From Candidatus Firestoneibacteriota bacterium (lineage in GTDB: Bacteria > Oederibacteriota > JAAXVQ01), in the NCBI GenBank assembly GCA_013335425.1, contig JAAXVQ010000139.1, forward strand, positions 1-6,061: a stretch of 6,061 nucleotides of DNA. The letters run 5' to 3'. Below are positions 1 to 5,864 of the stretch, piece by piece. Position 1 is the stretch's first letter. Each line of letters begins with the position of its first letter. A program made the position numbers and the translations under genes. The notes under the pieces were generated by a model. It was not told the origin of the DNA. It did not search any database and was given only the letters and a program-made list of their open reading frames with translations.

Positions 1-126
1 GATCTCCCGGATCACCCCCAGGATTTTCGGAGGATTGGCCAGCAGGTCTTCCAGGTAAGCAATGCGCTCCTGTACCTGGCGCTGCTCATCTTCGATTTTT
101 TGGCGTTCCAGAGCTGCCAGGCGGCG
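1..126 (-). pseudogene. Fragment of a type IIA topoisomerase A subunit (GyrA/ParC-like), out of frame with cstA
   Basis: Read on the minus strand in codons ending at base 1, this stretch is open and encodes about 42 residues. It starts near RRLAALERQKIEDE and ends LLANPPKILGVIREI. This matches the coiled region of GyrA/ParC that follows the catalytic core, where relatives read like LTGLEREKIEEEY then ILAN..KVL.IIREEL. The frame differs from that of the overlapping cstA tail, and codon third positions are GC-rich, as in real coding sequence. The rest of the gene would lie left of the window. The match was made from memory of the family, without an alignment. GyrA seems likelier than ParC, but this short piece cannot separate them. 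No start codon or upstream catalytic domain is present, because cstA sequence takes over at about 111-126. It is best read as a rearrangement or a chimeric assembly join. Confidence 0.68.
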
Positions 127-1841
127 GTTAAGGTGGTGATGAACATAAACGCCATGGGCAGAGCGGTCACCCAAACATACCGGGCCTTGCCTTCTTTGAG
201 CATAATCACGGAAGCGATTCCCAGGGCGATAGCGGCCAGCAATTGGTTGGTCACGCCGAACATGGGCCAGATGGTGGCCACGCTGCCCGAGTAAATCAAA
301 AAAGCCCAAGCCGCCACCACCAACATACTGGCGCCCAACACGCCCGGCAGCCAGGAACGCTGCGCCAGGGGCTTGAACACGACACTGCCCATTTCCTGAA
401 CCAAAAAGCGGGCCACGCGGGTCCCGGCATCCACGGTGGTTAAAATAAACAAGGCTTCGAACATAATGGCGAAATTGTACCAATAGGGCATCAGGCCTTT
501 GAGACCCGGCAGGCCGCCCAAAATCGAAGCCATGCCCACGGCCAGGGAAACCGCCCCTCCGGGGCGTCCGACCACATTGAGCCCCACCAAGGTACAGAGT
601 TCTTGGATCCGATGCACGGGAAATCCCAAGGCGGCCAGTTGGTCGAAGGTTAGTTTGCTGTTGATGGCCAAATAGTCGCCGGGTATCAGCACCGTGGCGG
701 CAATCAGGGCCATCATGGCCACAAACCCTTCGGTCAACATGGCGCCAAAGCCGATGAACTTTATTTCCTTTTCGTTCATCAGCATTTTGGGCGTGGTGCC
801 TGAGGAAATTAAGGCGTGAAAACCCGAGATGGCGCCGCAGGCAATGGTAATGAACATAAAGGGGAACAGGGTGCCGGGAATCACCGGGCCGCCGCCTCCG
901 ACGAAACGTGTTACCGCGGGCATTTGCAGGTCGGGCGCCAAGATCACCACGCCCACGGCCAAGAGTAAAATGGTGCCGACTTTCATGTAGGTGGAGAGGT
1001 AGTCGCGGGGTGCCAAAAGCAGCCAAACCGGAAGGATGGCGGCTGAAAAACCATAGAGGGCCAAGGCTCCGATGAGTTGGTTGCGGGTTAAGTTAAAATA
1101 GGGTTCCAGCCAGGAACCGGGCACTCCGTGTCCGCCGATAATGGCCGCCAACAGCAAAACCACGCCCAAGAGAGTCACTTCGCCGACTTTTCCCGGGCGC
1201 AAGATTTTCAAATACACGCCCATGAACAGTGCAATGGGAATGGTGGCCGCCAAGGTGAATGTTCCCCACGGGCTGGCGGTCAAGGCATTCACCACCGCCA
1301 GACCCAAACCCGCCAAGGCCACGATGATGATGAAAATAATCGCCAGGGAAGCGGCCAAGCCGCCCACGGGCCCGATTTCGGCTTTGGCGATTTGCGCCAA
1401 GGATTGTCCGTCCCGCTTGACGGAAGCGGCCAAAATCACCATGTCGTGCACGGCGCCGGCCAAGGCCGAACCCACCAGGATCCAGAGAAATCCCGGGAGA
1501 TACCCGAATTGGGCTGCGAGCATGGGGCCGATCAGCGGCCCGGCGCCGGCAATGGCCGCGAAGTGATGGCCGAACAACACCCATCGGTTGGTAGGGTGGA
1601 AATCCATGCCGTCGTTTAAACGCACGGCCGGTGTGGTCCGCTTATCGTCCAAGGCCAATACTTTGGCCACCATCCAGGAGGCATAAAAGCGATAAGTGAT
1701 GGCGAAGAGGCAGGCGGCAGCTACAATCAACCAGAGCGCATTGACTTTTTCCTGAGGACGAAACAGACCCGTGACCACCGCGAGCGCGCCGGCGCCCAGT
1801 AGGGAGACCAACCCCCAAATGATTTTCTTTAACGCGGACAT
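12..1841 (-). CDS. cstA: CstA-family carbon starvation transporter, C-terminus replaced
   Basis: A polytopic inner-membrane protein of the CstA family, whose studied members take up peptides or pyruvate (E. coli CstA and BtsT). Family signatures in order: TPAVRLNDGMDFHPTN at about 70-85, FGHHFAAIAGAGPLIGP at 90-106, PRDYLST at 278-284, CGAISGFHALISSGTTPK at 335-352, LTTVDAGTRVARFL at 467-480 and WPMFGVTNQLLAA at 525-537. Most of the rest is hydrophobic helix. I chose the ATG at 1841 (MSALKK, 609 residues) over an in-frame GTG at 1856 because AAAGGA lies six bases before the ATG. CstA-like sequence ends near TLTAAWQ, about residue 576. The last 33 or so residues, basic and rich in W, R and K, are the out-of-frame reading of a topoisomerase fragment and not a natural CstA tail. 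E. coli CstA is about 700 residues, so the C-terminal end is probably missing. Family assignment is firm; the substrate is not shown by sequence. Confidence 0.93.
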   Translation of the reverse strand: MSALKKIIWGLVSLLGAGALAVVTGLFRPQEKVNALWLIVAAACLFAITYRFYASWMVAKVLALDDKRTTPAVRLNDGMDFHPTNRWVLFGHHFAAIAGAGPLIGPMLAAQFGYLPGFLWILVGSALAGAVHDMVILAASVKRDGQSLAQIAKAEIGPVGGLAASLAIIFIIIVALAGLGLAVVNALTASPWGTFTLAATIPIALFMGVYLKILRPGKVGEVTLLGVVLLLAAIIGGHGVPGSWLEPYFNLTRNQLIGALALYGFSAAILPVWLLLAPRDYLSTYMKVGTILLLAVGVVILAPDLQMPAVTRFVGGGGPVIPGTLFPFMFITIACGAISGFHALISSGTTPKMLMNEKEIKFIGFGAMLTEGFVAMMALIAATVLIPGDYLAINSKLTFDQLAALGFPVHRIQELCTLVGLNVVGRPGGAVSLAVGMASILGGLPGLKGLMPYWYNFAIMFEALFILTTVDAGTRVARFLVQEMGSVVFKPLAQRSWLPGVLGASMLVVAAWAFLIYSGSVATIWPMFGVTNQLLAAIALGIASVIMLKEGKARYVWVTALPMAFMFITTLTAAWQLWNAKKSKMSSARYRSALLTWKTCWPILRKSWG

Positions 1842-1847
1842 GAAGGT

Positions 1848-1853
1848 TCCTTT
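1848..1853 (-). promoter_or_regulatory. Shine-Dalgarno site deciding the cstA start
   Basis: The minus strand reads AAAGGA, then six bases (ACCTTC), then the ATG at 1841. The site lies inside the longer GTG-started frame, so it favours the internal ATG as the true start. Confidence 0.7.
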
Positions 1854-1872
1854 CACACGGTTGAGATTAGGT

Positions 1873-1901
1873 ATTCTACAAATTTTTCAGGCAAAGCCCA
1901 A
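1873..1901 (-). promoter_or_regulatory. Putative sigma70 promoter of cstA
   Basis: On the minus strand TTGGGC (1896-1901) and TAGAAT (1873-1878) are separated by 17 bases and lie about 30 bases upstream of the cstA start. The -10 matches the consensus at five of six positions and the -35 at only three. The short leader and correct spacing make it plausible but unproven. No dyad overlaps it. Confidence 0.4.
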
Positions 1902-1913
1902 ATAAAATTATAT

Positions 1914-1930
1914 TCCCGATGGCTTCGGGA
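1914..1930. repeat. Small hairpin next to the cstA promoter
   Basis: TCCCGA and TCGGGA form a perfect 6-bp stem around the loop TGGCT. There is no T-run on either strand, so it is not a convincing terminator. It sits between the cstA promoter and the first CTAG-bounded element. Confidence 0.45.
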
Positions 1931-1933
1931 GAT

Positions 1934-2123
1934 CTAGCAGCGTGCTGAAAAAGTCTATTGCCTGTCCGGACGAGGAAGAGCTTTTGGGGTCCGGGTGAGC
2001 AAGCGTTGAGGAAATCCTTATCAGCAAAAGGATTTCCGATTCGAGCGAGCCTCTCCGAGGCGAGCGGCTTGCGCACCTGAACTTCAAGAGCTGATCCACC
2101 GGGGTTTTTCATCACCCGGCTAG
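1934..2123. mobile_element. Short non-coding inverted-repeat element A, bounded by CTAG (MITE-like)
   Basis: The left end CTAGCAGCGTGCTGAAAAA (1934-1952) is mirrored by the right end TTTTTCATCACCCGGCTAG (2105-2123), giving 16 of 19 paired positions. CTAG at both outer ends could be a 4-bp target duplication, which fits transposases that prefer a YTAR-type site, such as part of the IS5 family. The interior has a perfect 10-bp hairpin (GGAAATCCTT at 2010-2019, AAGGATTTCC at 2028-2037) and a smaller GCCTC/GAGGC hairpin near 2050-2062. No transposase is encoded. A 79-residue minus-strand open frame across it (1876-2115) has no recognisable domain and probably reflects the repeat. Being a mobile element is an inference from the ends; no second copy is available here. 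Confidence 0.5.
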
Positions 2124-2150
2124 GAGCCTGTCGGACTTTCTCCTCAGAGA

Positions 2151-2159
2151 TGGTATAAT
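2151..2159 (+). promoter_or_regulatory. Extended -10 promoter inside element B
   Basis: TGGTATAAT is a perfect extended -10 box (TGnTATAAT). The -35 position 17 bases upstream reads TCGGAC, a poor match, but extended -10 promoters tolerate this. It points right, toward the unit starting at 2638, and would give a leader of about 470 bases that opens with the 2170-2190 hairpin. I see no better promoter closer to 2638. Confidence 0.4.
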
Positions 2160-2169
2160 AGCGCCGTTA

Positions 2170-2190
2170 TCCCCCTTTGCAAAAGGGGGA
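2170..2190. repeat. Perfect 9-bp hairpin in element B
   Basis: TCCCCCTTT and AAAGGGGGA pair perfectly around a GCA loop. It lies just after the predicted start point of the element B promoter. No T-run follows, so it looks like a structural part of the element or a 5' RNA hairpin rather than a terminator. Confidence 0.5.
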
Positions 2191-2271
2191 AAACACACAG
2201 GCACCTTTATGCGTGAGCCATTCGGAGCGGTATTTGGATCTTTCGAAGATTTAAGTCCGACAGGCTCCTAG

Positions 2272-2509
2272 AGAGCGTACAATGAAAAAATTATCGGCTG
2301 ACAAAGGGGCGACCCTACCGGGAAATGCCTTACCTTATCAGGCGATGTCTTGAAACGACCCTCGTTGAATCAAACGACCGTTGATCCAGCGCGTTTGTTC
2401 CTTTTGGCTGTTGCCGACAGCACCAGGATGATAGGTTTTGAAGGAACTTGGGAAATTCAAGAAAGTTCACGTCCCGGCCGTTACTGGATAGGGTTTCCAG
2501 GGAAATTGA
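2272..2509. other. Intergenic stretch with no recognisable gene
   Basis: All frames here are short or interrupted. The longest plus-strand reading (TTG at 2350, 86 codons, running to 2610) shows no family motif. The frame that later runs into the 2638 gene has fragments with coding-like third positions, such as LKELGKFKKVHVPAVTG at 2438-2488, but meets a TAG and a TGA within the next 20 bases. I see no RNA gene, no clear promoter and no long repeat. It may be decayed coding sequence. Confidence 0.4.
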
Positions 2510-2638
2510 TTTTTCCCGGTTCTGGGAACCGCGGAGCATGCCGACCGGTTACGCCTGCAGTTCAAGCAAGCTTTTTTAAAGGCCGTCAGGGCGCGGGTTT
2601 ACGCCCTTGAGTTTCTTGCCGATGGGGAGATGGATTGA
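2510..2638 (+). pseudogene. Start-less open frame ending in a TGATG overlap with the next gene (possible gene remnant)
   Basis: After an in-frame TGA (2507-2509) this frame is open for 42 codons and stops at TGA 2636-2638. That stop overlaps the ATG of the next gene as TGATG, the arrangement typical of translational coupling. It contains no ATG, GTG or TTG except an ATG two codons before the stop. The peptide reads as one amphipathic helix (from AEHADRLRLQFKQAFLKAVR to LEFLADGEMD), and its third positions are GC-rich. This suggests the 3' end of a gene whose front is lost or frameshifted. A short perfect hairpin, CGGTTC-TGG-GAACCG, lies at 2517-2531. No family is recognised. Chance is a real alternative for so short a frame. 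Confidence 0.3.
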
Positions 2639-2904
2639 TGGTGACTTACAGTGATCTGTGCACTGCGATTGTTAAAAAGAAAATTAATTTTATCGGTCAT
2701 AATCAAGTCATTCCCTTGGTCCGTGCTTTGGGGCTCAAGGTGGATGACGACGGCAACGTTGAGGGGGCGGGCAAACGCGACCTGGAAAAATTGGCAAATG
2801 AATTAAAGAGAATTTCCGGTCAACTCGGTGTGATTTTGGCGCGTATGGCCATACATCCCTTGATAAAAAATGAGACCATCGATATTCCCGAGGTTTTAAA
2901 ATAG
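2638..2904 (+). CDS. Small protein of unknown function (88 aa) preceding the UPF0324 gene
   Basis: I do not recognise a family. The protein is soluble and mostly helical. Its N-terminal half begins MVTYSDLCTAIVKKKINFIG, followed by an acidic turn DDDGN at about 36-40. A charged helix (KRDLEKLANELKRISGQLG, 46-64) and the tail ending IDIPEVLK complete it. There is no signal peptide or membrane segment. I chose the ATG at 2638 over the in-frame TTG at 2635 because GGGGAGA (2624-2630) sits seven bases upstream. Its stop is 13 bases before the next gene's start, so the two are almost certainly co-transcribed. A role connected to that membrane protein is an inference from position only. Its start overlaps the stop of a remnant frame upstream. 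It is slightly AT-richer than its neighbours. Confidence 0.72.
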   Translation: MVTYSDLCTAIVKKKINFIGHNQVIPLVRALGLKVDDDGNVEGAGKRDLEKLANELKRISGQLGVILARMAIHPLIKNETIDIPEVLK

Positions 2905-2917
2905 CGAGGTGAAGGCC

Positions 2918-3946
2918 ATGAAGCTTAAAACCATTTTCGTTGGGGAAGGGCCGGAAATTCGCCCCAGGGAAATCAAACTTGTTTTCCGGGAAAGCCTGCC
3001 GGGATTGGCCCTGGTGGCCGGGCTGGGCTTTCTTTCCTACCTGTTAACGCATCTGCCGCAGTTCGGATTTTCGGATGTTTCCTGGATGCGTTTTATCGAC
3101 ACCCTGGTTTTGGCCGTGGTTTTGGGCATGGTGGCCAGATTGGGCGTGACGAAAACGCGCGGGTTGACGAATCGCCTGCTGCCCGGTATTTTGCTGGCGC
3201 CCATGCTGTTCATCCCGTTGGGCATTGCCCTTTACGGCATGTCCTTCCGTCTGGATCAGATGAGCAAATTGGACGGTTCCGTGATTATGACTGCGTTGCT
3301 CGCCATGCTTATTTCCATGCTGGCCATTTACTTTTTGGCGGTGCGGGTATTTAAGCTTTCCAAGAAGCTGGCATATCTGCTGGGTGTGGGCAGCGCCATT
3401 TGCGGGGCTTCGGCGATCGCCATCACCTCGCCGGCCATCAACGCCGATCCCGACGAAATGGGCGCCGCGCTGGTAACCAATACGTTGTTGGCGTTGATTT
3501 CTTTGCTGATTTTGAAATGGATTGCGTCCTGGATGGCGCCGCAATTTTGGGCCATGACGGCGGGTGCGCTGCTGCCGCAAACCGGATTCGTCAAACTGGC
3601 GGTAGTCGGGGAACTGCAGGACTACGCGCTATTAGTCAAAACCTTGCGCGTTTCGATGCTGCTGGTCCTCGTGCCGCTTACCTATTATTTCGTTCAGGGA
3701 AAATTGTTTATCCCCTGGTATCTGATCCTTTTCGCGGTCGTGGGTTTGTGGTATTCCTTTGCCGCGCCCGGCAAGGAACTTACGGCGATATTGAAAATGA
3801 CCTACGATCTGCTTTTTTCCACAGCGCTGGCCGGCATTGGTCTCAACGCAAATCTCGGCGCCGTGATGCGGAAAATTTGGATGCCGCTGCTTATCACCAC
3901 CTCGGTTTTTTGCATCGGGGCGGCTTTGTGCCTGAGTTTGCGTTAA
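2918..3946 (+). CDS. UPF0324/YeiH-type membrane protein (putative anion exporter family)
   Basis: A 342-residue integral membrane protein with about nine or ten hydrophobic helices. The clearest family mark is GVGSAICGASAIA at 156-168, matching the TAICGASAIAA core of the YeiH/UPF0324 family (Cons_hypoth698), and it is followed by an acidic loop (NADPDE, 175-180) as in relatives. The C-terminal ALAGIGLNANL (303-313) fits the family's GLxxxL helix. Family length is usually 330-360, so it appears complete. The family is often labelled a putative sulfate exporter, but the substrate is poorly supported. The segment where relatives usually carry HDTAQVVAAG reads LLPQTGFVKLA here (about 218-228), so this is a divergent member. 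The ATG at 2918 is preferred over the GTG at 2909 because GAGGTG (2906-2911) lies six bases before it. It is co-directional with, and 13 bases after, the small gene. Confidence 0.82.
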   Translation: MKLKTIFVGEGPEIRPREIKLVFRESLPGLALVAGLGFLSYLLTHLPQFGFSDVSWMRFIDTLVLAVVLGMVARLGVTKTRGLTNRLLPGILLAPMLFIPLGIALYGMSFRLDQMSKLDGSVIMTALLAMLISMLAIYFLAVRVFKLSKKLAYLLGVGSAICGASAIAITSPAINADPDEMGAALVTNTLLALISLLILKWIASWMAPQFWAMTAGALLPQTGFVKLAVVGELQDYALLVKTLRVSMLLVLVPLTYYFVQGKLFIPWYLILFAVVGLWYSFAAPGKELTAILKMTYDLLFSTALAGIGLNANLGAVMRKIWMPLLITTSVFCIGAALCLSLR

Positions 3947-3983
3947 TGCCTGCGGCGGTTGGACGCGCGGGTGGCGGGAAGGG
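3947..3983. other. Convergent 37-bp spacer without visible terminator
   Basis: The UPF0324 gene and the phosphate transporter gene end tail to tail here. The spacer is GC-rich but shows neither a strong hairpin nor a T-run on either strand. Termination must therefore be factor-dependent or lie inside the opposing gene. Confidence 0.5.
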
Positions 3984-5018
3984 TCAATGCCAGATGGCGA
4001 TGATCAAGCGGGTTAAAAGCGCGCCCGTCAGGGCTGTGATGGGCAGCGTGAAGATCCAAGCGTAGAGGATGCGGACTGTTACCGACCATTTGACGGCCTT
4101 CATGCGTTTGGCGCTGCCCACGCCCACGATGCTGCCGGTAATGGTGTGGGTGGTTGAGACCGGCACGCCCAATGCCGAGGCGGTTTCCAAGATCAGGGAG
4201 GCGGAGGCCTCGGCCGCGGCGCCTTCAATCGGGCGCAAATGCGCCAGTCCCCGGCCCAGAGTTTTAATGACCGCCCGTCCTCCCACGGCAGTGCCCAGGG
4301 CCATGGACGAAGCGCAGGCCAGCATCACCCAAACCGGCACATGCACGTTCTTAAATTCCCCGGCTCCGAAATATCCGCCCGTGAACAGCAGCAGGGTGAT
4401 GACGCCCATGACTTTTTGGGCGTCGTTTTGACCGTGCATCAGCGACATGAGCGAGGAGGTTAAAATCTGCAGAAAACTAAAGGTCTTATTGACAAGGAGC
4501 GGCTTCGTGCGGGCTGCGAAAAAATAGCTGATTTTCAGAGCGATGAAACCCAAGAGCACGCCCAACATGGGGGAAATGAGCATGGCCAGGAAAATTTTTA
4601 AGACGCCCGATCCGATTACGACTCCGAAACCGTAGAGGGAAACGGCAGACCCGATAAGTCCGCCGATTAAAGCATGGGAGCCGGAAACGGGAAGGCCGCG
4701 TATGACGGTATAAAGCTCCCAAGCAATGGCCGCCGCCATCGCCGAGAAAATCACATAGCCTCCGTGCACGCTGCTGACCACGGCCGGGTTGACGATGCCG
4801 CCTCCGATGGTTTTGGCCACTTTGGTGGAAAGCAGGGCGCCGACAAAGTTTAAAATGGCGGATAACGTAATGGCGGTAACCGGGCGCATGACCCGGGTGG
4901 AAATCGCCGTGGCTACCGCATTGGCGGTATCGTGCCAGCCGTTGGCAAAATCAAAAGCCAAGGCAACGAGGATGGCTACCCAGAAGAAAAGCGGAATTTG
5001 CGCAATCGGTTCAACCAT
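3984..5018 (-). CDS. pit: PitA-type inorganic phosphate transporter (PHO4 family)
   Basis: A 344-residue inner-membrane carrier of the PHO4 family, which takes up phosphate, in bacteria usually as a metal-phosphate complex with protons. The two inverted family repeats are plain. The first has NGWHDTANAVATAI at 26-39 and GLPVSGSHALIGG at 108-120. The second has MHGQNDAQKVMG at 194-205 and GVPVSTTHTITGSIVGVG at 284-301, with GRAVIKTLGRGLAHLRPIEG at about 247-266 between them. About ten membrane helices are visible. Length fits the short bacterial Pit type rather than the roughly 500-residue E. coli PitA. It lies ten bases after the DUF47 gene stop, so it is the second gene of that operon. Its own SD is weak (ACGGGG before the ATG), consistent with translation coupled to the upstream gene. 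All signature residues are intact. Ion specificity cannot be read from sequence, and a few PHO4 members carry sulfate instead. Confidence 0.94.
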   Translation of the reverse strand: MVEPIAQIPLFFWVAILVALAFDFANGWHDTANAVATAISTRVMRPVTAITLSAILNFVGALLSTKVAKTIGGGIVNPAVVSSVHGGYVIFSAMAAAIAWELYTVIRGLPVSGSHALIGGLIGSAVSLYGFGVVIGSGVLKIFLAMLISPMLGVLLGFIALKISYFFAARTKPLLVNKTFSFLQILTSSLMSLMHGQNDAQKVMGVITLLLFTGGYFGAGEFKNVHVPVWVMLACASSMALGTAVGGRAVIKTLGRGLAHLRPIEGAAAEASASLILETASALGVPVSTTHTITGSIVGVGSAKRMKAVKWSVTVRILYAWIFTLPITALTGALLTRLIIAIWH

Positions 5019-5028
5019 AAAAACCCCG

Positions 5029-5670
5029 TTAGCAGTATTTGAAAATAATGGATTCGACGTTCATAGCCGTTTGGTTGCACTTGTCGAGGGAACGTTCGAT
5101 TTCCTCGATGATTTCCTTGAATTTGATAACGTCCAGCGGTTTTTTGTCGCCTTTGAACAACGAGGCCAGAACCCGATGATAGATTTCATCGCCTTCTTCT
5201 TCGTAATTTTTTATCTCTTTGCAGATGTTGAGGACTTTGCGGTTCAGTTTGGCTCCGGAAATGGCCCGGACGGCCTTGGCGGTTTCCTTGCAGGCGGTAT
5301 TGAGCACTTCGGCGAGTTTGACGATGTCGGGCAGAATTTCGGTTAAGCTGTACAGGGAAATGCGCGTAGCCGCCGCGTCCATGAAGTCCACAATATCGTC
5401 CAAGTCGGAAGCCAGACGGTAAATGTCCTCGCGGTCATAATTGACGATGAAGGTGCTTTCCAGCCAGTTCATGGTTTTGTGGGTGTTGATGTCGCAAATG
5501 TGTTCCAATTCCTTGATTTGCCTGATCCAATCGTCGACGTTTTTGGGGTCGAAGACCCGAATGAAAGCGGCGAATTGTTCCCCCGCTTTTTCGATGTTTT
5601 CCGCATAATTGAGCATGAAATGCTCAAATTGGGTTTCTTGTTTAAAAAAATTGAAAAAACGGGTCAACAT
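5029..5670 (-). CDS. DUF47 family Pit accessory protein (PhoU-like)
   Basis: A 213-residue cytosolic, all-helical protein of the DUF47/PhoU-divergent family (TIGR00153 type), which commonly sits next to a Pit gene and is thought to modulate phosphate uptake. Two PhoU-like metal-binding repeats are visible. The first has ELEHICDINTH at 54-64 and YDREDIYRLASDLDDIVDFM at 78-97. The second has EEEGDEIYH at 157-165 and KFKEIIEEIERSLDKCNQTA at 183-202. The usual glycine in the first E-H-x-G-D motif is cysteine here (C59); the acidic metal ligands are kept. Length is normal for the family. The ATG at 5670 is supported by a strong GGGAGG five bases upstream. It is first in the operon with the phosphate transporter and is preceded by a near-consensus promoter about 150 bases upstream. 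The fine role, whether gating Pit or signalling, is inferred from family context. Confidence 0.92.
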   Translation of the reverse strand: MLTRFFNFFKQETQFEHFMLNYAENIEKAGEQFAAFIRVFDPKNVDDWIRQIKELEHICDINTHKTMNWLESTFIVNYDREDIYRLASDLDDIVDFMDAAATRISLYSLTEILPDIVKLAEVLNTACKETAKAVRAISGAKLNRKVLNICKEIKNYEEEGDEIYHRVLASLFKGDKKPLDVIKFKEIIEEIERSLDKCNQTAMNVESIIFKYC

Positions 5671-5675
5671 AGCGG

Positions 5676-5681
5676 CCTCCC
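5676..5681 (-). promoter_or_regulatory. Strong Shine-Dalgarno site of the DUF47 gene
   Basis: The minus strand reads GGGAGG, then five bases, then the ATG at 5670. It is much stronger than the site before the downstream phosphate transporter gene, which suggests the first gene drives translation of the pair. Confidence 0.75.
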
Positions 5682-5819
5682 GAATATCGGTGAAATCAGT
5701 TGCCGGAGAACAGACGGCATGGATTATCTATGCACCGGTCATGCAAAAGCAGTGTGGTAAATAGTTATTTGTATGCCCTTGGATTTTAATCGTTGGGTTA
5801 TTCGAAAAAGGTACGGCGG

Positions 5820-5848
5820 ATTATAACGCGATTTTTGCCAGATGTAAA
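5820..5848 (-). promoter_or_regulatory. Sigma70 promoter of the DUF47-pit operon
   Basis: On the minus strand TTTACA (5843-5848) and a perfect TATAAT (5820-5825) are separated by exactly 17 bases. That is 11 of 12 consensus positions. The expected start near 5812 gives a leader of about 140 bases to the DUF47 ATG. I saw no riboswitch-like fold in that leader. The -35 box lies inside the dyad at 5835-5864. Confidence 0.72.
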
Positions 5849-5864
5849 AACTTACATCTGGCAA
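5835..5864. promoter_or_regulatory. Perfect 13-bp dyad over the phosphate-operon -35 box (operator candidate)
   Basis: TTGCCAGATGTAA (5835-5847) and TTACATCTGGCAA (5852-5864) are perfect inverted repeats with a 4-base centre. The dyad covers the -35 box and the upstream half of the spacer of the operon promoter. No T-run follows on either strand, so a terminator is unlikely. A dimeric repressor or regulator site is the natural reading. It does not resemble the direct-repeat Pho box (CTGTCAT units), so control by PhoB is not indicated. Confidence 0.55.

Larger units (their letters stand above)
2120..2271. mobile_element. Short non-coding inverted-repeat element B with perfect ends and CTAG flanks (MITE-like)
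   Basis: GAGCCTGTCGGACTT (2124-2138) and AAGTCCGACAGGCTC (2253-2267) are perfect 15-bp terminal inverted repeats. They are flanked by CTAG at 2120-2123 and 2268-2271. The 144-bp body contains no usable open frame. It holds an extended -10 promoter (2151-2159) and a perfect 9-bp hairpin (2170-2190). Size, perfect ends and a direct 4-bp flank are the usual features of a miniature inverted-repeat transposable element moved by a transposase encoded elsewhere. The left CTAG is also the right boundary of element A, so the two abut exactly. The partner transposase family is not identifiable; the CTAG site would suit an IS5-type enzyme. Confidence 0.65.

Noticed and set aside
1..4. GATC at the window edge as a sign of a restriction-cut library clone
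   Set aside because: Four bases are too few to mean anything, and no GATC lies at the cstA/topoisomerase junction.
1128..1619. Long open frames of 141-163 codons on both strands inside cstA
   Set aside because: They are shadows of a GC-rich membrane-protein gene; their peptides are low-complexity H/Q/G/R-rich and show no family.
2010..2062. Hairpins in element A as a non-coding RNA or riboswitch
   Set aside because: They lie between the CTAG-bounded ends of a likely mobile element, with no adjacent promoter or T-run and no downstream gene placed to be controlled.
1876..2115. 79-residue open frame on the minus strand (starting MMKNPGGS)
   Set aside because: It lies almost wholly within inverted-repeat element A, has no recognisable domain and no convincing SD; such frames commonly arise from repeats.
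2350..2610. 86-codon plus-strand open frame from TTG
   Set aside because: Rare start, no SD, no family motif, and it conflicts with the frame that runs into the TGATG overlap at 2636-2640.
3044..3580. 178-codon minus-strand frame inside the UPF0324 gene
   Set aside because: It is the antisense shadow of a clear membrane-protein gene, rich in H, Q, R and N, with no motif.
5835..5864. Dyad as a rho-independent terminator
   Set aside because: There is no T-run after the stem on either strand, and it overlaps a near-consensus promoter, so an operator is the better reading.
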